Source of the DNA: Seriola aureovittata
Lineage: Eukaryota > Chordata > Actinopteri > Carangiformes > Carangidae
Reading direction: 5' to 3'
Assembly: GCF_021018895.1 (NCBI RefSeq)
Contig: NC_079368.1
Location: 1,116,001 to 1,180,000, forward strand
DNA length: 64,000 nt
Positions 25,376 to 36,640 of this stretch are shown here, in pieces. Made by a program: the position numbers and the translations under genes. Positions within the stretch are counted from its first letter, which is position 1; each line of letters starts with the position of its first letter. The notes beneath the pieces are model-generated. The model made no database searches. It had not been told where the DNA came from and saw nothing but the letters and a program-made list of their open reading frames with translations.

Positions 25376-25483
25376 AGTTCTTCTGCATATTTGACTTCTG
25401 CCTCATCATTCAATGAAACACTGATACTTAAATTAACTCACTATACAATCATATACAGGTGAAGGCAGTGGTAGATCAGGGTT

Positions 25484-25489
25484 TTTATT
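25484..25489 (-). terminator. bcl2l16: Candidate poly(A) signal of the BCL2-family gene
   Basis: TTTATT on the plus strand reads AATAAA on the minus strand. It is the first one I see downstream of the stop at 26047 and would give a 3' UTR of about 560-590 bases ending close to the tubulin 3' end. Confidence 0.5.
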
Positions 25490-26046
25490 TGAGCACAAGC
25501 ACTAAACTACATAAACTTGTTTAACTGCTCTTTGAATAATTACTGCTGCTCACATGTCAAAGCTGAATGATGCACTACATTAATTTGTAATTGAGATGAA
25601 GTTTGAATTTACCCCAGCAGCTAACTGTTGGTGCTGTATGTTTATCAACTCAGCAGTTATAACAAACTTCCAGATGATAATACAAATGCAGGTATTATAT
25701 TTCAAGGCTCTGTACAGCATAATTAAATCCAGTCATTTTAGTTGCTGTAATCTCTGTAGCCTTGTCACACTGTAAATAAATTAATAACCAAATTAAAGTC
25801 CACATACTGTTAGAGAAATATTGTTAGTTCAGTTTTTGCCATACTGTGACAAATGGCTGAAATCCTCCATAAACAGGCCCCAACAAGTTTGTACGTCTGT
25901 TTTGACCTGGACATCAAATATGTAAATGAAAATTACTGTGATGTGACGTTCTCATAGAATGGAAAGTCTATGAAAGGCTACTGCAGACATTTTGATGTGT
26001 GATTGTGGGACAGTTTCTGCCTGTGGCTGCTAGGTGGCAGTGCAGG

Positions 26047-27093
26047 CTAGGCCATTCTCTTCCACATCAAGTAGGTGAGGATGCTGACAGCCAGAGCCAG
26101 CAGTGTCCAGCAGCACACCTTCTTCACCTGGCTTTCCAAGTCCTGCTTCTGTCCAAAGCGTGACACAAAACCTCTCTGTCAGACAAGTGAGTAGATGAAG
26201 GATTCAAATGAAATTACACATTCAATTTACAGTGAAAACAGGATGTTCAATACAACAGGTTCACCATGAAGATCACAGTTAAACAGTGTTCAGGAGCCTC
26301 TCTGCAATAATAATGAATTTCTAATTTAGCGTGTTAAATCAAGTAAGTATACATATTTTTATTATTTTATTGTTTTGTGTTTAGTATCTTGTACAGGTCT
26401 GTATTGATTAGGTTTTAAATATAAATATAAAAAAGAACATTTGAACATCATTTTGTCTGAAAAAGGATGTTGATGTGGGTCTCCAAGGCCATGATTTAAC
26501 TGTGGAAACGAGTTTGTGTAAATGAAGATTCATTGAAAACACAACAAAAATACATCTCTAAAGCACAATGTGAAGTGTTTTTACTGGGTATTTTCATAAA
26601 CTTCACTATTACTATTATGCTTAAATAATACATATACCTAAACAAATATATGTTTGTTTGTTTTTTTACCACAAACTCAGTGACACAGTAAACCAGGGAT
26701 AAGATGCAATAACTAAAATCTTGGCAAGTATAATGAGTGCAATGTTTTTTTCTCAATCGCTTTGATGCAATTCTCACTTTAGAAACATCATTCTCACAAC
26801 TCTTAATAATGCAGTTAATGCAGCTCTCAGAACAGTTCATCCACAGACATCAGCATTTCTCACTGTTTGTACAAACTGCCATTGTATACTATCCACACAT
26901 TTTCCCATTGTGCTGATTCATTTGTCATCTGACTCATGAAAACAGTTTGTACCTGTTATCAGATCACAGACCTTTGATACTGCCCTGCACTGCTTTAGTG
27001 TTTTAGTAAAATCACTTAATACTTACACTATATATACTAATAACACATAACCTTCTTCAAATATGTATGACAGAGCAAGGCCAGTCACACACA

Positions 27094-27151
<58 letters not shown>

Positions 27152-28739
27152 TATAGATATATAGATATATAGATAATATATTCTAAATTTGATTGCATAT
27201 TTTTATGTCTATTTTTAGATACATAGTTCCATGTTCATCATTTCATTTTCCTCAGCTACAGCTGTTATATTCAGATTATAGATATGGTTTTTGCTTTCAC
27301 ACATTTTTTCAAAACTACACACAAATCCAAAAACTGCCACCAAAATGCCACATATCTGCTGCAAAATGAAACACTGCATTGGAAATATCATAAACACATC
27401 TAAAAATCAATTATTAATACATACATCCCAATACATTGTTCTAAAGTGACAGGACAGTGATTTGTTGAGAGGTTGAAATGTTCACAGCACAATAAACACC
27501 AATGCAGTGTTGAAACAGAATAAAGTTATTATCCCATCATGTCACTGTTGTAACTGTAGTTCAGTGTGTGTCTGAACATTTTTACTCTATATGTTCTGCA
27601 GTTCTCTTTTTCTACAGTCAGTCAGGTTCTTATCAAAGTATCAAAACATTTGGCGTCTCAGTCTGAAGCTCTGGAGAAAAAGTTCCATTCACTGGTGTCA
27701 CTGTTGAACTGACTGACTTTGCATGTGAACAAGGTTTTGATTGTGTTAGAGGCTTTTGCTCAGGTGAGTCAGTGTTGTGAGAATGATGTTTCTGAAGTGT
27801 GCATTGCACATGATGGATACCCAAAGCAAGAGGGTGCAAATACACAGAGCAAGGAACAAGTGACAGGAAGGAAGTCAATAGGGTCCTATGGCTAAATTTT
27901 AGTTATGGCATAACAGATGTCTGTGTTAAAACAAGGGCCATGGAGTCTGGAAGTAGTGGGTCTTTATCAGACTCTGATGAAAGATGCTATCAAGTGGCAT
28001 CATGGATAGTGTAGGATCCAGTGTTTTTGGAGCTTCACCCACCTACGGGACTGGGTGTCAATATATCTGAGCCTGTGCTGCTTCACATTAAACCATTTTA
28101 TCTGCCCCGCCCTGAGGTTTGTTTTCACTGCTGTTCGACGTGATGGAGCAGGACAGTGTGGGTCTGGGTTATTTAAAATCAATAATGTACATGGTGATGT
28201 GGTTGCACATGTTTCATTAGGTGTAAGTCATGTTGATGAGAATCAGCGTCACTTACCCATCCTCCCTTGTCCCGTATTTCAGGGCAGATGACCTTCTCCA
28301 CGTAGGCACCCACACACTCCTTCAGCTGGGGCAGGACCACCATCATGCCCCTCTCGTGGCAATGCAGAGCCATCTGTCCAGCCAGCACGTACACCGACAG
28401 CACCGCGCTCCAGGCCAGGTCCCTGCGGCGCCCCCCGGGGACGGGAGGAAAGAAGTGCTCGTCCAGGATGCTCATGAGCATGGGGCAGGCCGTGTTCTCC
28501 GTCACATCCTGGAAGACACGAGGCCAGCGCCTGAAGAAGATGGGGAAACGGTTGAGGAGCTCATCTCCGGCGTGGCGCAGGGCTGCGGTGCAGGCTGTAG
28601 GGGCAGGACCCATGGTCCCATCTACCCCCCCTGTGGTTACATAGTTTATGTAGTCATGTGCCATGAGAAAAGCCTCTCTCACCAGTGGGTCAGGACTGTT
28701 CAGGCCCAGTCTGGCCTCTGGCTCCTCCAACTGACACAT
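26047..28739 (-). CDS. bcl2l16: BCL2-family protein, bcl2l16 (bcl-wav)-like (2 exons)
   Basis: A multidomain BCL2-family regulator of mitochondrial outer-membrane function. Exon 1 is 28739-28257 (161 codons, donor GTAAGT) and exon 2 is 26175-26047 (42 codons plus stop, acceptor CTGACAG). The junction is phase 0 and splits the BH2 region, as in other BCL2 relatives. The product is 203 residues: BH4-like helix 19-34 (VREAFLMAHDYINYV), BH3 about 50-64 (LRHAGDELLNR), BH1 region about 103-122 (DLAWSAVLSVYVLAG), BH2 about 153-168 (EIRDKGGW then RGFVSRF), and a tail anchor 181-199 ending in basic K-R. BH1 lacks the canonical NWGR, having AWSA instead. ATG at 28739 is chosen because the longer frame begins at a GTG. 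The fish-specific bcl-wav assignment rests on overall appearance. A diverged BAK- or BAX-like member is the alternative. Confidence 0.85.
27086..27177. repeat. (AC)n then (ATAG)n-like microsatellite
   Basis: An AC run of about 50 bp is followed by ATATAGAT units. It lies in the single coding intron of the BCL2-family gene (26176-28256). The rest of that intron shows no other element. Confidence 0.9.
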
Positions 28740-29359
28740 GGTCGCCTCCAACTGCCACTTCACTAATCACTAAGCTGTATTCTCATTAGACGGCAGCTCA
28801 CAGCTCTGTGTCCAAGCAGCACAGCCATTCTCTGAGTCCCATCAGGCTGTCATGGTGGTGCAGGGACACTGTTTAAAAATGACATTAAGACACATCCTGC
28901 AGAGTCGTGCTTGATAAGGAAATAAAGTATTTACAACTCACGTCCTCTTCAGAGAGATAAACACACAGCAGAGCTGAGGGGAGAGCCAGCAGGTGAAAGA
29001 GTGCCGGGTCCAGAGGAGTGTGTCTGTGTGTGTTGAAGTCACACTGGGTCACCCAGTCCCCTCAACAGCTAAATATAGAGAAACTGACACTGATCTCCAA
29101 CCTCATGTGCACGATCGTAGCTGTTTCTGACACACATCTCATTCCAACACGAGCAGCGCAGCTAAATAAAGAGCGGGAGCTGCAGACTGAGGAGAGGCCG
29201 GCTCACTGTCCACTGTGGAGGAGTGTGTGTTTGTTGAGTGAGGAGAACAGTCAGAGCTGCTTTCAAAGACACAGTGAGCTTCAACAACCTACAGATAATC
29301 ACGTCTTACAGGACAATATGAGACCACAATGGTGACTGCATGTTGTTGTATTGTATACA
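28740..29359. other. Upstream region of the BCL2-family gene
   Basis: It presumably holds the 5' UTR and promoter of the minus-strand gene. No clear TATA box or first-exon boundary is visible. The open frame at 29018-29335 on the plus strand has no motif. Confidence 0.4.
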
Positions 29360-29575
29360 TATTAACAGCCCCCACCCTGAGTCCACTTCTGTTGGAGGTT
29401 TCTTCCTGTTAAAGGGAGCCCCCCCCCCCCGTCCCCAGGTGCTGCTCATTGTGGGAACTGTTTCTCTCTATAATATTCTGAGGTCTTTATCTCACACTGT
29501 AAAGAGCCTTGAGATAATGTTTGTTATGATTTGGCACCATACAAATAAAGTTGAATTGAATTAATTGCATCTGAG
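29360..29575 (+). mobile_element. L2-like LINE (or derived SINE) 3' tail
   Basis: GTTGGAGGTTTCTTCCTGTT, a C-run, GGTGCTGCTCATTGTGGG, TAAAGAGCCTTGAGATAATG and the final CAAATAAAGTTGAATTGAAT are the familiar 3' end of fish L2-type retroposons with a TGAAT tail. No coding part remains. Confidence 0.75.
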
Positions 29576-29734
29576 GGAAAGAGGGAGGAAGGGAAATATT
29601 GTTTTTTCACTCCACGTTTATTTGACATCTGTTGTTACTTTGCACATTAGAATTTTACATTAAAAAAATCGATTGGCTTATAAAATAAAACACATGTAAA
29701 TGGGCTCTACCTCCACCTTCTACAACAATCTCAT
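29576..29734. other. Short AT-rich spacer
   Basis: Nothing recognised between the L2 tail and the AT-rich MITE copy. Confidence 0.4.
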
Positions 29735-31440
29735 GATGTCATATATAGAAATGTATATATGTATATATCTGGACTTTAACTTGAGTTAGATTTGAAATGC
29801 AGTACTTTTAAATAAAATTAAGTAGTATTTCTTTTATTGTTGTAAAAGATGAGTGTACTTCCTGCTCATGATAATGAATCATTTGAAATCCTCAAGTATC
29901 CAGTCAATCTGATGGTTTGGGTTGTGTCTGTTCAGGTTTTTTGATATTTGCTTCTGAAATTTCTGGATGGGATTCAATTATTAGAGTCCAAAGCACTGAA
30001 AAATGACATGTAAAAAATTCAACAGCAGTTTGTCCTCACTCTGGATACTTCACAGACGTTGTCGTGTTTTTGTTGGAACAACTTTCTAACCAATAAGAAG
30101 TCCCCATACAGAAATGTAATGTGTGTCATATATACACATATGTGCTCTATGTAAAAATTACGTGGTAACATGTTCCAACATTATATATTTAATTTATTAA
30201 GTTTATAAAACATACATGTTTAAAAAATCAAAATTTAAAAGTTAATTTAAACATGTCTAAGTTTACATCCTGGGAAAGCGTCTCAGACTTTTATATAATA
30301 TCAACATATACTGTCAGGCTGTGGGATGGATATATGTCTATGTAATATTTGTCTACAATATACATAAATGTATATATTTGAATAGGTTACATAAACAGTA
30401 TATGTCAGTGTATGAAATTGTTCAAATTTCATATAAGTTTCACATATATTCTTTTACATGTGTACATATAAAATAAAAATGTATGTTTCATGTATGGAAA
30501 TTCAATATATCAGGGCTGTAAACTAACGGTCGCCACTCGCCAAATGCGACTAAAATATTCCCCTGGCGACTAAATTTTGGAGGGCTACATGCCATGGGGC
30601 AGGTAAGTGTTTGTCACAATATAGCAAAACATTGCTGCGATAAAATGCCTAGACATTTTTGGAGGTGCACGTTGACGGACGCAGAGGCTCTGTGTCGGGG
30701 GTTCACGTCGACGCAGAGGCTCTGCGTCGTGACGGCGTCGACTTGACGCAGTAGTATAAATCAGCCTCCACGCGTCACCACCAGCCCGCGCAGTGTTGTT
30801 CCGGCGCAGCAATGTGGAGGCACATACCCGGTGTGACTGACCCAAAAAGAAAGAGTATAGAGGAGAAAGCAGCGCACCAATTAATTTGTGGTTGGCAATA
30901 AAACGATGAAACTCGAGACCATCCGAGAGCACGAAGGAAGAAAAATGTCACGCTGTTTGCAAATCAGTGTCTCGGGCTCAGTCCGAGCATCTCTTCACTC
31001 AACCTGCCGTGACTGCTCTGACGTCTTTATCAGAAGAGACCAAAGATCATGCACTGATCCACTTTGTTCTTTTCTATTTTTTTTTTTTTTTCCTTGAATT
31101 TTGTTATTATCATTTGTTATCAGAACAGGAGGTTAACTGGTACTGGCACTGCCATGTTCGCAATGTTTTGAATATTCAAAATATTAAAAATGTATTTTGA
31201 ATAATATTTTGGTCTCTTTCCTAATATATATATATCGCTATATAATACTGTTATCTCAATGAAAAGTACTGAAACAGATGTATATGTAACAAAAAGAGGC
31301 AATTTATTACTTGGCCGGTAAAAAATTTACTTGGCCGGTAGATTTTTTCATCTACCGGTCCCCTTGGCAGGTGAGCCAAAAAGTTAGTTTACAGCCCTGC
31401 AATATATGTACATATATGATCTCTACGCAGTCTGTGGACA
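29735..31440 (-). mobile_element. AT-rich MITE-like element, inverted copy split by a hAT element
   Basis: Bases 29735-30510 and 31400-31440 together are a reverse-oriented relative of 4575-5133. It contains CTGGGAAAGCGTCTCAGACT, the inverse of the family's AGTCTGAGACACTTTCCCAG, and also ATATCAACATATACTGTCAG. The 889-bp hAT-type element at 30511-31399 sits inside it. Confidence 0.6.
30511..31399. mobile_element. hAT-type element with perfect 8-bp target duplication
   Basis: The 889-bp element has ends CAGGGCTGTAAACTAAC and, inverted, GTTAGTTTACAGCCCTG, a 17-bp perfect terminal repeat. CAATATAT occurs directly at 30503-30510 and 31400-31407, the 8-bp duplication expected of hAT transposons. 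Inside are two GACGCAGAGGCTCTG copies (near 30675 and 30705), a TATAAAT at about 30754, and a short coding-like stretch (ATGTGGAGGCACATACC, then KLETIREHEGRKMSRC in another frame). That stretch may be a zinc-finger remnant. No transposase catalytic domain remains, so it is non-autonomous. Confidence 0.85.
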
Positions 31441-32345
31441 GTGAGGTTAATTCAGAGATAACTCATGATGTGGTCTAACACCATCTGATTTGTTCATTAA
31501 ATAGTTGTAGTCAAAGTGACCATCATCTGTAACTCACTTCTCACCTGTAACTATCACTTCTATGTGAGCTTTGGGGGCCCAACCAGAGAAAGGCAAAATT
31601 ACATAATAGAAAATTACAGAATGAAGTTTTAACAAAACATGATTTACTTATCTTCATCTTCCCAGTTTGTGATATCAACCACATAACACTTGTTTTGGCA
31701 CACACTATAAAAAAGTCAAAATTAATAAAATATAAATAAAATCTACTTTTGTCTGAATATAATTAATTCTAGTCTTACTGAGCTGCTTGTTTTTATTGAA
31801 TTATTAGTTTAATGGTTCAACATTTTTACTAAATTGCTGTAAATTTATGGGAAAATTTGAACAGTATAATCCTGTTACATTTAAATGCAGTATATTACCG
31901 CAAATTTTTCTCAGTGAAATTGTTTATGACGGTATTTTTACAGGTTTATTGCTTGGAGGATATAAAACAGTAATTTACAGCATTTTTTGCAATGCATTTT
32001 GGGAAAACAGAGAGTGAGACATGTTTGACTGGACAATGCAGTTTTGATTGTTTTTTTTTTTTATATCTTCATCCTTCAAATGAATAGGTGAGTGCCTTTT
32101 TGCCTTGCTTGTTAACATAGGCAAAATACATCACATTTACAATCAAGTTGTATTGATTATCTAGTAGAATACCATCAAACAAGACGAGTGATTTTACTTG
32201 TAATGTTAGTCTTTAAGCCAGAGATCTCCTCCTGACTTATCTTTGTGTTTAGGGTTATTTCGCTAAAATAACTGTATTCAGAGTGAATGTAAAAAGCATT
32301 GGACTTGAATTAAGTTTAAAGTCATTTGAGGTCAGAGTCTGAGCT

Positions 32346-32346
<1 letters not shown>

Positions 32347-32395
<49 letters not shown>
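32347..32395. repeat. (AC)n microsatellite
   Basis: A pure AC run of about 24 units. Confidence 0.95.
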
Positions 32396-32396
<1 letters not shown>

Positions 32397-32509
32397 GCAA
32401 ACAGTGTGTACTTTGTCAGCTAACGTTAGCTACTTCGAGGTATAGCTGTGCAGTTGCTAAGCGGGAAAAAAAGCTTCTGTTGTGATCTGAAAACATCGGT
32501 AAAACTGGA

Positions 32510-33381
32510 ATGGTTACTTTCTATCACCATTTCACCGTGTGGCAGAGAGAGGAGCTGGACTCTGATCCTGATCCTCCAAACTACAAGGTGAGTTTCATCT
32601 TAACTTAGCATCTGCTAAGTGCACGTCTCCAAAGGACGCTGCTGATTTTATTTAGATAACGTTACTTTACCGTCTCGACTGAATTGACCGGGAGCTTGCT
32701 GGCTAATGTTAGCCAGCTAGCTAAACTGTCATCATATGTTATTTCCACTATTATTACAATGAACAGACATAATGTGGCTGTTCCACATGGTTCAGCTCTA
32801 TATCCCAACACCTTATAATGTTTATAGCAAAAAAAACAGAACTCATCTGTGAATGGGTAGAAGGATTTCAGTTTCCCTGGCACGTGTCATTTGCAGTGTG
32901 ACATGTCAGTGCTGTTTTCTCAGGAAGCTGTATTCACCACTTCATGATCAGCATTGAGGGGCACGTCATTTATGAGGTCACACAGCCAGCTGACCATGCT
33001 GGCTTCAGTCTTTTCTACTCACTACATCTTCAATCTCCAGTCCCAAGATGATGCTGCATGCACACTGGAATTAATTCAAAGGTTAGATACTTACATCCTT
33101 CAGCTGGTACTGTGTGTTCACAGCAGCTGTGATCATGTTTGTTGAGTTTCGTCTCACAGGTTACATACAAGCTGCCTAAAACATCTGATACTGGAGCATG
33201 TGAAGGAAGCTTTTCTGACACTAATCAAGGCGAAACAACTATTACTTAATCTGCACCCTGAAAGTACACTGTCCTATTTCCCCACCAACCATGAATACAC
33301 ACTCTTGTTTTTCAGGACATTCATGGGGGTAAATCCTGACAGAGGCACCAAGGCTGGGCGGGTCAAAGTCTTGGAAAATGG
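32510..33381 (+). pseudogene. Spliced ORF remnant of an unrecognised family (3 exons)
   Basis: Exon A (32510-32587) is ATG-started, 26 codons, rich in D/P (DSDPDPPNYK), with donor GTGAGT. Exon B (about 32924-33081, acceptor TTCTCAG) reads HHFMISIEGHVIYE. It then needs a one-base-type frame change to read SQLTMLASVFSTHYIFNL and DDAACTLELIQ, ending phase 2 at a weak donor, GTTAGA. Exon C (33316-33381, acceptor TTTTTCAG) continues in phase as RTFMGVNPDRGTKAGRVKVL, with donor GTAAGG. The B-C junction restores one Arg codon exactly, which argues for real former exons. Exon A does not fit B's first frame, and B is broken, so this is most likely a decayed gene or transposon-borne gene. I do not know the family. 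Downstream exons were not found. Confidence 0.5.
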
Positions 33382-34210
33382 GTAAGGTCACCCAGAAAAA
33401 GATGGCATCAGTCAAGCCTTGTGTCTCCAGTCTACTAAAGAAATGAAGGACTTTGAGTGAGACTCTACATAAGTCAGTTCACACACTCACTCACACACTG
33501 CTAATGTCTTAGCCATACTCTTTTTTCAGTTCACTTGGCCACTCATTCACTCCTTTAGCTGTTCCCTCATACAATCCTTATAAATATACACATACAGCTT
33601 ATGTTAGACAACCACTTGATTATTTTTGATAATATTTCTTGTGTTTATTTGCGTTCAGTGTTAAATGTTCATGCAGAATACAACACTTGTTAGAGATCTT
33701 TTTTAAATGACTGAAATTTTGGTTTATTTGCGTGTTGTGTTTTCACAAGCGTAATAAAGAGGGATGTGGTTTTTTAAAAGACTTTGAAGCAGTATTATTT
33801 CTCTTCAAATTTTAAGTTGCAATTGCAAGACCACGTTTATTCAATATATTAAAACATAGACTTTTATAGCAAGACTGCCAAGGAATAATTTATCAACTCA
33901 TAAAGTTCAGGGAAAAAATAAATCACTGTAGTTCTTTTTGTTAGCAGTTAATTTATCAATAGTGTATACTGCAGCATGTTTTATTTATGCACTACAGTTT
34001 ACAGTAAAAATCTGCAAATATAGTTCCTGTGAAAAAGTGTAAATAAACAGTAATAAACTGCTAATCCTCCATCAGTATTTTACTGAAATAGTAGGAAATA
34101 ACAGCTTTTTGCTGTATTTACAAAAACAGTAGCAAACTAAATATCAGCAACAGCATGGTACCGATAATTTTACAGTAAAATAAGGGCAACCCTGCTTCCA
34201 GTTGTTTTTT

Positions 34211-34892
34211 AACAGCGAAACATTTAACTACATTTCTTTCATTTTATCTTTTCAATCCTGATGGTTTTGTGTTTTCTGTAAAGAAATGAGTAGGTAAACT
34301 ATGTGTCCTTGTGTTATGGATAAAGTTGGCTTTAATAAAAGCCTAGTATAAGTGCAATAAGATTCTTTTCCTGAGTCCTTATGAACTCTCCTTCACATCA
34401 TTCCATGACCTCATGACATTTTCCGTCAAGGAGAAGAGTTTAGAGAGGAGATTATTTAGACTTTTCGACCACAATTATGCATTTGATGTTTTAATGGCAC
34501 AAATTTGAATTAGAATTTTCATTTAACAATAATTTTTTAATAATCTAATAATTTTCCTAGTGAGTATCTGATATAAAAAAGTAAAAAGAAAAAAGTATTT
34601 CCAATTAAATCTGTTGACCATGTGTGTTCTGTGGATTAATCGGAACAACACGACTGTGAGTCTCAACAGACATGTTGACAATGAATTCTTACATATCAGT
34701 TTGTGTGGCACAGACAAAACTCCATACACCTCCATTGTTTTAGTGCAATGGCAGAACTATAAAGGCGGAATTTTCAAAATAAAACCAGAACTCTGCCTGA
34801 TGGAGAAATACCAACATGAGTGCAGTCACACTTGTATTTCACCACATGGGTGCAGTAATGTATAACTAGATACACACAAGCTCTCATTTACC

Positions 34893-34894
<2 letters not shown>
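34211..34894. other. Intergenic stretch, nothing recognised
   Basis: Overlapping short frames at 34523-34865 are on both strands and lack motifs. Confidence 0.4.
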
Positions 34895-34940
<46 letters not shown>

Positions 34941-34970
34941 TGTGAGTGTGAGTGTGAGTGTTTGTGTGTG
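34895..34970. repeat. (GT)n microsatellite
   Basis: A GT run passing into GTGA units and back to GT. Confidence 0.95.
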
Positions 34971-35429
34971 CTTTGGGGAGGGGAGCTGGAGCTGTGGCAG
35001 GCATTTAGTCATATATGCAGGCCAATTAACTCTCCCCACATGTTCATCAGTAATCTAATCTCTCTTTAAACTAAAAATATATGTAAATGCAGCATGAAGA
35101 GCCTTTTCTAATTATATTCAAGCAAATGTATTTAAATTATGGATAATACCTATTAGAGCTCTCCCATGGACCAACACTCAGGCTGAATCCACGCTCTCCT
35201 TTAAGAGTTACCTCTTACCTTATGTGTCACATGGGGATCAATCAAACGCTCTGTGTATTGCATTTATGTTCGTTGTTAATAAACTGATTTATAGCAGCAC
35301 AAAGACATGATCAAGTGCTACCATTAGTGGCTCTGTGTTCTCTAGCCATCTGGCACAGTGTACATTGTGAATGTGCATGGGAGGGAAGATATGGCTAACC
35401 ATCCAGAAAGAACCCTAACCTACCTCCTT
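34971..35429. other. Candidate conserved non-coding element
   Basis: A repeat-free stretch of AT-rich, homeobox-like words: GGCCAATTAACTCTC, TTTTCTAATTATATTCAAGC, ATTTAAATTATGGATAATAC. It is sandwiched between two long dinucleotide repeats, has no open frame, and does not match any repeat in the window. This is the texture of fish developmental enhancers. Conservation cannot be tested here. Confidence 0.35.
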
Positions 35430-35457
35430 CACACACACACACACACACACACGCACG

Positions 35458-35505
<48 letters not shown>
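35430..35505. repeat. (AC)n microsatellite
   Basis: An AC run of about 75 bp with a few ACGC interruptions. Confidence 0.95.
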
Positions 35506-35506
<1 letters not shown>

Positions 35507-35794
35507 CTATTTCAGATGTACTATCTGTGTGTAATATGGCTACCTAGTTGTTCCTCATTGCTGAGCCACGGAACAGAGGAAGTGACATGGTTGATAGAGG
35601 CTGCTATCAGGCCGCTCATATGTTCATGTGGCAACATCTGAAGCAGGGGAAGCTTCCTGTCTCCTGTACAGAGGATTTTCATGTGTGTACAGTTGCATTA
35701 GTGAGGGAGGTGCAAGACGAACAGGAAACATGCTGTAACTCACTGTTGCTACTTGACTCCATGGAAGATGTTGCGGCGTCAGCCTGTGGCATAG

Positions 35795-36470
35795 GCAGTG
35801 TAGGCGAATGCTAGGGGCGCCATCATCCATAGGGGGCACCGCAAACGGGGGAAGACGAAAAAATTCAAAATGTTTAACTTTTACTATTACAACTATTATT
35901 TCGAAATATTACATAAGCCCACACAACAACATAACTACACACCATTCCTTTTTTTCTGGGTTCCTGCCGCCCCCTGGCCCTCATCCCCGGCTCGTTACAC
36001 TTTACCTGCTGTCTGGGGAAGTTATCTGACGTGACCACAGAAAAGACGCTGTATCTTTCATCATGTCAAAATGACCAAAGCTCTCTTTCCATTCAGGTGT
36101 TGTTTTCACCTGCTGGCTGTGTCATACGTTTTATTGACATCTGGTTAGCCAACGTTTGCCTTGCTTGTAATAGTCACACAGAGTAAACTGAAATGAAATT
36201 GTTAATTTATGCTGTGTGCCATCTTCGTGCAATGCCTTATTTATATTGTATTCATAATTTATTTCATGTCACTTGTTTCTAGTACAATTTTTATTTTTTG
36301 GGTTATTTTCTTCTCAAAATAAAAATAAAATCTCAAAGACAAAGCTATGCAGTTTCTTTCTGTGAGTGTATGAACATTGGTAGTTTAATTGACTGTGATG
36401 TAAGGGGGGTGCCAGCTAAAATCTTGTCTAGGGCACCAAATTGGTCAGGACCAGCACCGTGCGGCGTATT
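35795..36470. mobile_element. Possible hAT-type MITE
   Basis: The left part reads CAGTGTAGGCGAATGCTAGG and GGGGCGCCATC. The right part reads GGGGGGTGCCAGC, TCTAGGGCACCAAATTGG and CAGGACCAGCACCG. CAGTG...GGGGCGCC and, inverted, GGTGCC...CAGCAC give imperfect inverted ends. No target duplication was established. Confidence 0.35.
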
Positions 36471-36474
36471 CAGG

Positions 36475-36640
36475 CTGTGGCTAAATGCTAATAATAACAA
36501 TGCTAACATGCAGATGTTTCGAAGGTATAGCCTCATGTTTGCGATGTTCACCAGTGTATTAACCCGATTTGCGTTGGTGCACAATCTGTATCACGTATTC
36601 GAGAGCAAGTCAACGCCAAGCATCATCCTCCGAGGCTGAA
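36475..36640. repeat. CTAAATGCTAA-type repeat fragment
   Basis: GTGGCTAAATGCTAATAATA and CAATGCTAACATGCAGATG match the family of 19265-19640. The fragment overlaps the start of the next repeat at its right edge. Confidence 0.5.

Larger units (their letters stand above)
31830..34210 (+). mobile_element. Composite repeat enclosing broken exons
   Basis: The left side (31830-32000) and right side (33960-34210) both carry the words 'ACAGTAATTTACAG' / 'TTTACAGTAAAA' and 'GCTGTATTTACAAAAACAG', which I recall as an abundant fish repeat. Between them lie GT-AG-bounded exon remnants (32510-33381) and an AC microsatellite. The limits are approximate and no target duplication was identified. Confidence 0.4.

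Noticed and set aside
28230..28766. 178-codon open frame on the plus strand across the BCL2-family exon
   Set aside because: Antisense shadow of the real exon, which has BH3/BH2 motifs and a matching second exon.
36298..36639. 113-codon plus-strand frame
   Set aside because: Crosses the boundary between two unrelated repeats, so it is not a conserved unit.
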